DNA of 5,841 nucleotides from Pseudomonadota bacterium. GTDB taxonomy: Bacteria > Pseudomonadota > Alphaproteobacteria > Acetobacterales > Acetobacteraceae. The stretch spans positions 1-5,841 of the forward strand of contig JAKAZN010000148.1 in assembly GCA_021815835.1 (NCBI GenBank), read 5' to 3'. How positions within the stretch are numbered: position 1 is the first letter of the stretch; every line of letters begins with the position of its first letter. The translations under genes and the position numbers were made by a program. Positions 1 to 5,841 of the stretch are shown piece by piece. The notes beneath the pieces are model-generated. The model worked only from the letters and a program-made list of their open reading frames with translations, did not search any database and was not told the DNA's origin.

Positions 1-12
1 GAGGCCGTTCAC
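1..12 (-). CDS. Possible start of the next gene, probably rodA (partial, four codons)
   Basis: A GTG at 12-10 overlaps the mrdA stop TGA at 11-9 as GTGA, the usual four-base overlap of coupled genes, and continues to the window edge as GTG-AAC-GGC-CTC. A purine-rich GGGGGA lies about 8 bases upstream of the GTG and could be its ribosome binding site. In alphaproteobacteria and many other rods, mrdA is followed by rodA (mrdB), the SEDS glycosyltransferase that works with PBP2, so rodA is the likely identity. Four codons cannot prove this; the call rests on the overlap and expected gene order. Confidence 0.3.
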
Positions 13-1997
13 AGCGTGGGTCCCCCGGCGGCGCCCGGGGGCCGAGCCGCCCCGGGACCGGCGACCGGACCGGCGACCGGACCGGCGACCGAACCGGCGA
101 CCGGGCCCGGGGGCGCGCCGGGGGGCCGGCCAGGGGGCGCGCCGGGGGCCAGACCGGTGGCGCGGGCGGCGGTGATGGTGCCGTCGGCGGTGAGCGCCGC
201 CACCATCAGATCGCGCGCGACGGGGCCGGCGGCCTCGACCCCCTCATTGCCGTGCGCGATCACGATGGCGGCGGCGTAGCGGGGGGCGTCGTACGGCGCG
301 AAGGCGACGAACAGCGCGTTGGGCCGCAGCCGCCAGGCCAGCTTGCTGCTGTGGAACCCGCCCTGGTTGCGCGCGGCCTGGCTGACGCCGGCGACCTGCG
401 CGGTGCCGGTCTTGCCGGCCATCTGCACCCCCAGCGCCGGCGGGAGCCGCACCGTCCAGCCGGTCCCCTGGGGCGTGTTCACCACCGCGTGCATCCCCCG
501 CCGCACCGCCGCCAGCGCCGGCTCCGGCAGATCGAGCAGCGGCCAGTCGGCGGCATGCCCGCCCGGCAGAACCGTCTCGCCGATCGCGCGCGCCACGCGC
601 GGCACGACCGCCCGCCCGGTGGCGATGCGCGCGGCGTAGGTCGCGAGTTGCAGCGGCGTGACCTGGACGAAGCCCTGGCCGATGCCGCTGAGGGCCGTAT
701 CGCCCAGCACCCAGGGATGGCCGTGGGCGCGGCGCCAGGCGCGGGTGGGGATCAGTCCGTGCGCCTGCAACGGCAGATCGAGCGGCAGCGACGTGCCGAG
801 GCCGAGGCGGTGGCCCATCGCGGCGATGCGATCGATCCCGGCGGTGAGCGCGGTGTGGTAGAAGAACACGTCGCAGCTCTGCTGGATCGCGCCATGCACG
901 TCGATCGTGCCGTGGCCGCCATGCTTCCAGCAGTAGAATTTGCGGTTGCCGAGCTGGAAATAGCCCGGACAGAAAAAGCTCGTCGTGGGCGTGATCAGCC
1001 CCGACTCCAGCGCCGCCAGGGCGACATTCATCTTGAAGGTCGAGCCGGGCGAATAGACGCCGGTCGCGGCCTTGTCGATCAGCGGCGCCTCGGGATCGGT
1101 GGTCCAGGCACGCCATTGCGCCTCGCTCACCCCGGTATCGAACAGGCCCGGATCGAAGGAGGGGGTGGAGGCCATCGCCAGGACCTCCCCATTGCGGCAA
1201 TCGAGCAGCACCGCGCTGGCGCTTTGGCCCGCCAGGCGCGCCATCGCCAGTTGCTGGAGCCGGGCATCGAGCGCGAGGCTGACGTCCTCGCCCGGGATGC
1301 CGCCGTCGCGGGCAAGCTCGCGGATCACGCGGCCATAGGCGTTCACCTCGAGCTGAACCGAGCCCGCCGCGCCGCGCAGATCCGTCTCCCGATAGCGCTC
1401 CACCCCGGTCCTGCCGACCCGCATTCCGGGGAGCGCGAGCGCGGGATCGCGGGCGACATCGTCGGGCGTGGCCGGGCCGACATAGCCCACCAGATGGGCG
1501 CAATCGGGGCCGAGCGGATAGACCCGGGTCTGGCCCACGTCGATGACGATGCCGGGCAGGTCGGGGGCGTCCGCCTCGATCCGCGCCATCTGGTCCCAGG
1601 TGAGGAAATCGGCCACCAGCACGGGGATGAAGCGGCGGTTGCGGCGGAGATCGCGGCGGATGCGCGCCCGCGCGCGCCCGTCCAGCGGGACGATGCGGGA
1701 GAAGCGGTCGAGGGTGCGCGGGATGTCGCTGCTCTGCTCGGCGATCAGCAGCGCGCGCCAGTTCTGCTTGTTGTCGGCGAGCCAGGTGCCGGCGCGGTCG
1801 CGGATGCGCCCGCGGATCGGCGCGATCATGCGCAGGCTGACACTGTTCTGCCGCGCGAGGGTGGCGTAGCGCCGCCCCTCGGTCAGCTGCACCTGATAGA
1901 GCCGGGCCGACAGCAGGCCGAGCACCGCGGTTTGCCCGGCGAGCACGGCCAGCGCGCGGCGGGTGAAGACGCGCCCGTTCTTGATCTCGCGGCGCAT
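9..1997 (-). CDS. mrdA: Penicillin-binding protein 2, peptidoglycan D,D-transpeptidase of the elongasome
   Basis: Class B penicillin-binding protein that cross-links new peptidoglycan in the periplasm during side-wall growth, normally as partner of the glycosyltransferase RodA. The 662 residues show a short cytoplasmic N-terminus, one membrane anchor at about 14-35, a pedestal domain at about 50-225 and a transpeptidase domain at about 258-600. The active-site motifs are all present: SxxK as S319-T-F-K322 within SPGSTFK, the SxN-type motif as S374-C-D376, and K529-T-G531 within GKTGTAQ. E. coli PBP2 has 633 residues; the excess here is a Pro/Gly/Ala-rich tail from about residue 608 to the end, built from VAGP and PGAPPG repeats and presumably periplasmic. 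C343, C356, H362 and C375 may form a metal site. The ATG follows the mreD stop by one base, with GGAG 10 bases and AGG 6 bases upstream, so translation is probably coupled. The stop is TGA. It is separated from FtsI/PBP3 by its mreBCD context and the SCD motif. Confidence 0.96.
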   Translation of the reverse strand: MRREIKNGRVFTRRALAVLAGQTAVLGLLSARLYQVQLTEGRRYATLARQNSVSLRMIAPIRGRIRDRAGTWLADNKQNWRALLIAEQSSDIPRTLDRFSRIVPLDGRARARIRRDLRRNRRFIPVLVADFLTWDQMARIEADAPDLPGIVIDVGQTRVYPLGPDCAHLVGYVGPATPDDVARDPALALPGMRVGRTGVERYRETDLRGAAGSVQLEVNAYGRVIRELARDGGIPGEDVSLALDARLQQLAMARLAGQSASAVLLDCRNGEVLAMASTPSFDPGLFDTGVSEAQWRAWTTDPEAPLIDKAATGVYSPGSTFKMNVALAALESGLITPTTSFFCPGYFQLGNRKFYCWKHGGHGTIDVHGAIQQSCDVFFYHTALTAGIDRIAAMGHRLGLGTSLPLDLPLQAHGLIPTRAWRRAHGHPWVLGDTALSGIGQGFVQVTPLQLATYAARIATGRAVVPRVARAIGETVLPGGHAADWPLLDLPEPALAAVRRGMHAVVNTPQGTGWTVRLPPALGVQMAGKTGTAQVAGVSQAARNQGGFHSSKLAWRLRPNALFVAFAPYDAPRYAAAIVIAHGNEGVEAAGPVARDLMVAALTADGTITAARATGLAPGAPPGRPPGAPPGPVAGSVAGPVAGPVAGPGAARPPGAAGGPTL
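55..102. repeat. Four tandem 12-bp units in the 3' end of mrdA
   Basis: Four head-to-tail copies of a 12-base unit, GGACCGGCGACC on the plus strand, run without interruption. The first three are identical and the fourth has one G-to-A change at position 92. On the coding (minus) strand each unit gives the tetrapeptide Val-Ala-Gly-Pro; the single change turns one Pro codon (CCG) into Ser (TCG), giving VAGS. The unit length is a multiple of three, so gain or loss of copies would lengthen or shorten the PBP2 tail without a frameshift. Near-identity of the units suggests recent expansion by slippage; that is an inference. Confidence 0.9.
109..148. repeat. 16-bp direct repeat with 24-bp period in the 3' end of mrdA
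   Basis: The 16 bases at 109-124 (GGGGGCGCGCCGGGGG) recur exactly at 133-148. On the coding strand they encode two copies of a Pro-Gly-Ala-Pro-Pro-Gly-like peptide, eight residues apart, in the PBP2 tail. Together with the 12-bp array beside them they make nearly the whole tail low-complexity. Each copy also contains the palindrome GGCGCGCC. I see no sign that these are anything other than coding repeats. Confidence 0.75.
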
Positions 1998-1998
1998 C

Positions 1999-2553
1999 TC
2001 AGGCCTGCTCCGGCGCGGCGAGTTCCCGGTGCGCGAGCGCGAACGGGATGGCGAGCGCGGGATAGAGCGAAGTGGTCAGCAGCGCCTGGAACAGCGCCGG
2101 GGCCATGGGCAGCAGCCGCAGCTCCAGCAGCCCGACCAGCAGCCAGGTCAAGGCCGCGGCGCCGGCGGCGATGGCGGCGAACATCGCCCAGATGATCAGG
2201 AACCCCTGCCGCGCGAGGCCGCGGCGCAGCCGCAGGCAGACGGCATGGACCGTGAGCAGGGTCAGCACCCCCGCGCCGAGCGGCAGCCAGCCGAGCAGAT
2301 CGAGCAGCAGGCCGATCCCGAACACCGCGAGCGCCGGCATCGCGGCCGGGCGGAACAGGGTCCAGAAGAACACCGAGACCACCGCGACCGCCGGGGCCAG
2401 GGTGGTCTGGTCGGGGATGCCGAAGGGGGCGTTGCACAACAGCAGCAGCAGCACGGTGCAGACCACGGGAAAGGCGGCGCGGGCGAGGGAGTCGAGCCGC
2501 CGCCACAGGCTGGGGCGGGGTCGGATACCGGGCGCGGGGCCAAGCTCGACCAT
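1999..2553 (-). CDS. mreD: Rod shape-determining protein MreD
   Basis: Integral inner-membrane component of the Rod complex, thought to act with MreC in positioning and activating RodA-PBP2. The 184-residue protein (E. coli MreD is about 162) has a polar, Arg-rich N-terminal stretch of about 25 residues, then hydrophobic segments at roughly 27-40, 52-66, 71-107 (probably two helices), 118-141 and 151-173. The Gly/Leu-rich segment with D85-LLGWLPLG resembles the conserved MreD core, where an Asp sits inside a membrane helix ahead of a P-L-G turn. A Leu run at 35-39 is encoded by a short CTG-rich tract. The ATG lies 15 bases after the mreC stop, with a modest GCGGAA-type ribosome binding site. 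The TGA stop is one base from the mrdA ATG. MreD is poorly conserved in sequence, so the identification leans partly on position between mreC and mrdA. Confidence 0.9.
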   Translation of the reverse strand: MVELGPAPGIRPRPSLWRRLDSLARAAFPVVCTVLLLLLCNAPFGIPDQTTLAPAVAVVSVFFWTLFRPAAMPALAVFGIGLLLDLLGWLPLGAGVLTLLTVHAVCLRLRRGLARQGFLIIWAMFAAIAAGAAALTWLLVGLLELRLLPMAPALFQALLTTSLYPALAIPFALAHRELAAPEQA

Positions 2554-2568
2554 CGCCGTTCCGCCGGC

Positions 2569-3417
2569 TCAGCCCGGCCCGGCGCCGGACGGGGTCGAGA
2601 CGGCGGGTGCGTCCACGCCGCCCGAGACGATCTGCACGGTGTCCAACCGGTCGAGATCGGCGTTCGGCACGATCTCCGGGATATGGTGCGCCGTGTAATG
2701 GACCACGCCGATCGGCAGATCGGGCGGGATGCCGGCGGCGATGCCGGCGGTGACCACCTGCTCGCCCTCGCGCGGGGCGGTGCCGGACCAGAAGATCAGC
2801 CGCGGGCGCGGCCCGTTGGTGCCGGCCAGGATCGCCCGCCCATGCCCGCCGACCAGCAGGACCGGCAGGCGGCTGTTGAGATCGGTGATGAGCAGCACCC
2901 GGGCCGAGCGCGACCCGATTTCGGTGATGCGCCCGACCAGCGAGCCGTCCGAGAGCACGATCTGGTTCTTGCGCACGAAATGGTTCGGACCGGTGGAGAG
3001 CAGCATGGCCCGCGCGTAGAGCCCGCCCGCATCCGCCACCACCCGCGCGGTGACGAATTCCGGCGCCGGCGAGGGCACCCAATGGAGCGCCGCCTTCAGC
3101 GACCGGTTCTGCGCCGCCAGCGCCAGCGCCACCGCCTGCCAGTGGCGCAGCCGCGTGATTTCCGCGGCGAGCCGGGCGTTTTCCGTTTCCGCGGAGAACA
3201 CGCCGGTCATGCCGCCGAGGCCGGCGCGGACCGCGCCGAGCGGACCCGCCATCGCCGCATAGACCGGCGCCAATGCGTCGGCGAGCGAGGACCGCGCCCG
3301 CTCGCCCACCTGCACGTCGAGCCGGCCCAGCAGCACGACGCCGAAGGAGACGGCGAACAGCACCGGCAGGGTGAGCTTGGCGAGCGCCTGGCGCAGCGGC
3401 AGGGAGAGGCGGATCAT
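2569..3417 (-). CDS. mreC: Rod shape-determining protein MreC
   Basis: Bitopic membrane protein that forms periplasmic assemblies and binds PBP2, holding it in an active state for side-wall synthesis. The 282 residues comprise a short basic cytoplasmic N-terminus, a single membrane anchor at about 12-32, a likely coiled-coil at about 58-112 (including ENARLAAEITRLR) and the twin beta-barrel domain at about 118-265. Family signatures are visible: G158-SLVGRI, the segment SARVLLITD at 171-179, and TAGIAAGIPPDLPIG at 223-237, the counterpart of the family's T-S-G-x-x-x-x-x-P-P-G-L-P-V-G motif. The C-terminus is a short Ala/Pro/Ser/Gly tail from about 269. The ATG is 25 bases after the mreB stop. 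No Shine-Dalgarno-like sequence precedes it and no other in-frame ATG or GTG lies in the gap, so translation may depend on readthrough from mreB. Confidence 0.95.
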   Translation of the reverse strand: MIRLSLPLRQALAKLTLPVLFAVSFGVVLLGRLDVQVGERARSSLADALAPVYAAMAGPLGAVRAGLGGMTGVFSAETENARLAAEITRLRHWQAVALALAAQNRSLKAALHWVPSPAPEFVTARVVADAGGLYARAMLLSTGPNHFVRKNQIVLSDGSLVGRITEIGSRSARVLLITDLNSRLPVLLVGGHGRAILAGTNGPRPRLIFWSGTAPREGEQVVTAGIAAGIPPDLPIGVVHYTAHHIPEIVPNADLDRLDTVQIVSGGVDAPAVSTPSGAGPG

Positions 3418-3442
3418 CGTGGGCAGCCGGGGTGAAAAACCG

Positions 3443-4612
<1,170 letters not shown>

Positions 4613-5734
4613 CTACTCCGCCGCCGCCTTGACTGCCTGGCCCTGCAACTCCGCCGCCTTCGCCTCCACCAGCGCCACGATGTGCTCGATCATCCCGCCG
4701 GCCTCGATCGTATGGTCCGTCTTGCCGGCGCTGTAGACCATGTGCCGCCCCGCGCCGCCGCCGGTGACGCCGAGATCGGTCATCAGGGCCTCCCCCGGGC
4801 CGTTCACCACACAGCCGATGATCGACAGCGTGAGCGGGGTGACGATATGGGCGAGCCGGTCTTCCAGCACGCGCACCGTATCGATCACGTTGAAGCCCTG
4901 GCGCGCGCAGGACGGACACGAGATCACCTTCACCCCGCGATGGCGGATGCCCAGCGATTTCAGCAGGTCCCAGCCGACCCGCACTTCTTCCTCCGGCTCA
5001 TCGGAGAGCGACACGCGCAGGGTGTCGCCGATCCCGGCCCAGAGCAGCGAGCCGAGGCCGATCGCCGATTTCACCGTGCCCATGCGCCGGCCGCCGGCCT
5101 CGGTGATGCCGACATGCAGCGGGTGGTCGCACACCTCCGCCAGTTGCTGGTAGGCGGCGACGGCCAGGAACACATCCGAGGCCTTCACGCTGATCTTGAA
5201 GTCGTGGAAATCGTGCTGTTGCAGGATGTTGGCGTGATAGAGCGCGCTTTCGACCAGGGCTTCCGGGTTGGGTTCGCCGTATTTCTCCAGCAGGTGCTTT
5301 TCCAGGCTGCCGGCGTTCACGCCGATCCGCATGGAGCAGCCATGGTCGCGTGCGGCCTTGATGACTTCGCGCACCCGCTCGTCGCTGCCGATATTGCCGG
5401 GGTTGATGCGCAGGCAGGCGGCACCGCTGTCGGCGGCCTCGATCGCGCGCTTGTAGTGGAAATGGATGTCGGCCACGACCGGCACATGCACCTGGCGGAC
5501 GATGTCCTTCAGCGCCAGCGCGCTCTCGCGGTCGGGGCAGGAGACGCGGACGATATCGACGCCGGCGGCCTCCGCGCGCTGGATCTGCGCGACCGTGCCG
5601 GCGACATCGGTGGTCAACGTGTTGGTCATGGTCTGCACGGTGATCGGCGCGTCCCCGCCCACCGGCACGTTGCCCACCATGACGCGGCGGGATTTGCGGC
5701 GGGTGATTTCTTGATAGGGGCGGTAGCTGCTCAT
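4613..5734 (-). CDS. ispG: 4-hydroxy-3-methylbut-2-en-1-yl diphosphate synthase (IspG/GcpE)
   Basis: Cytosolic iron-sulfur enzyme of the MEP pathway. It reductively opens 2-C-methyl-D-erythritol 2,4-cyclodiphosphate to HMBPP, using electrons from flavodoxin or ferredoxin. The 373-residue protein has the TIM-barrel part from about 10 to 265 and the C-terminal cluster-binding domain after it. Residues C273 and C276 (in [10 protein letters not shown]), C308 and E315 (in [11 protein letters not shown]) match the three Cys and one Glu that hold the 4Fe-4S cluster in the E. coli enzyme, each shifted by about three positions. Other family segments are [15 protein letters not shown] near 25-39, VADIHFHY near 87-94, LRINPGNIG near 108-116 and VGITEAGG near 208-215. 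This is the short bacterial form, without the extra domain of plant enzymes. The ATG at 5734 is preceded by AGGGAG at 11 bases spacing. The frame stays open to the window edge, but no other start codon is visible in it. The stop is TAG; mreB follows after 126 bases. Confidence 0.97.
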   Translation of the reverse strand: MSSYRPYQEITRRKSRRVMVGNVPVGGDAPITVQTMTNTLTTDVAGTVAQIQRAEAAGVDIVRVSCPDRESALALKDIVRQVHVPVVADIHFHYKRAIEAADSGAACLRINPGNIGSDERVREVIKAARDHGCSMRIGVNAGSLEKHLLEKYGEPNPEALVESALYHANILQQHDFHDFKISVKASDVFLAVAAYQQLAEVCDHPLHVGITEAGGRRMGTVKSAIGLGSLLWAGIGDTLRVSLSDEPEEEVRVGWDLLKSLGIRHRGVKVISCPSCARQGFNVIDTVRVLEDRLAHIVTPLTLSIIGCVVNGPGEALMTDLGVTGGGAGRHMVYSAGKTDHTIEAGGMIEHIVALVEAKAAELQGQAVKAAAE

Positions 5735-5796
5735 GGGGTCGCGGTCTCCCTGGGGGGCGCTGCGCGGCGAGAGATGGGGGCGGGGGAGGGGGGCGT

Positions 5797-5841
5797 CTAG
5801 CGTGCGGGCGTAGGGGACGCGCCGGGTGCCGAGGTGGCGGG
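5797..5841 (-). CDS. Possible C-terminal end of an upstream gene (partial)
   Basis: Reading the minus strand from the window edge, one frame gives 14 codons rich in Pro, Ala, Ser and Thr ([14 protein letters not shown]) and then TAG at 5799-5797, 62 bases before the ispG ATG. Such composition is common at the tails of GC-rich proteins. In E. coli the gene directly before ispG is rodZ, whose product links MreB to the membrane, so a RodZ-like tail is one option. The other two frames are also open here, so 14 codons are not evidence of coding by themselves. Treat it as a possibility only. Confidence 0.2.
   Translation of the reverse strand, partial: PATSAPGASPTPAR

Noticed and set aside
55..148. 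Short repeats considered as a CRISPR array or protein-binding iterons
   Set aside because: The units are 12 and 24 bases without unique spacers, keep the mrdA reading frame and encode regular peptides. Coding repeats explain them fully.
16..279. Plus-strand 87-codon frame of Pro/Ala/Gly repeats at the left edge
   Set aside because: It is the antisense reading of the repetitive mrdA tail. The same repeat gives a low-complexity peptide in any frame and nothing else supports a gene.
2435..2460. CAG-type triplet run on the plus strand
   Set aside because: It is the Leu-rich first membrane helix of MreD read from the other strand and is too short to count as an unusual microsatellite.

Overview
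This is a very GC-rich stretch of housekeeping DNA. All five complete genes lie on the minus strand, so transcription runs from the right edge to the left. The protein sequences look alphaproteobacterial: MreB matches Caulobacter-type MreB motif for motif, and GC-rich Rhodospirillales/Acetobacteraceae-like genomes are the best guess. The exact lineage is an inference from memory of protein style, not from a search.

Layout in transcription order. (1) 5841-5797 may be the last few codons of an upstream gene, with very weak support. (2) 5734-4613 is ispG (gcpE), the iron-sulfur enzyme of the penultimate step of the MEP isoprenoid pathway. (3) 4612-4487 is a 126-base gap holding a strong ribosome binding site for mreB and a weak candidate promoter. 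(4) 4486-3443 is mreB, the actin-like cytoskeletal protein; its start is best placed at an ATG 9 bases inside the longest open frame. (5) 3417-2569 is mreC. (6) 2553-1999 is mreD. (7) 1997-9 is mrdA, encoding the elongation transpeptidase PBP2, which has a Pro/Gly/Ala-rich repetitive C-terminal tail. (8) At the left edge a GTG overlaps the mrdA stop codon as GTGA, with a purine-rich tract upstream; this probably opens the next gene, most likely rodA (mrdB), of which only four codons are visible.

The genes fit together. MreB filaments, the periplasmic MreC, the membrane protein MreD, PBP2 and (expected just outside) RodA form the elongasome, or Rod complex, which builds the side wall of rod-shaped cells. 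IspG supplies isoprenoid precursor, including that for undecaprenyl phosphate, the carrier of lipid II that the Rod complex consumes. The mreB-to-mrdA genes are closely packed (25, 15 and 1 base gaps) and look like one operon. The 126-base gap before mreB is the only place inside the window with room for a separate promoter.

I saw no mobile element, CRISPR array, tRNA, rRNA, riboswitch or convincing terminator, and no plus-strand gene. The window does not appear to hold an undescribed system. The points worth a second look are the repeat-built PBP2 tail, a possible Cys/Cys/His/Cys metal site in PBP2, and the placement of ispG directly upstream of mreBCD.
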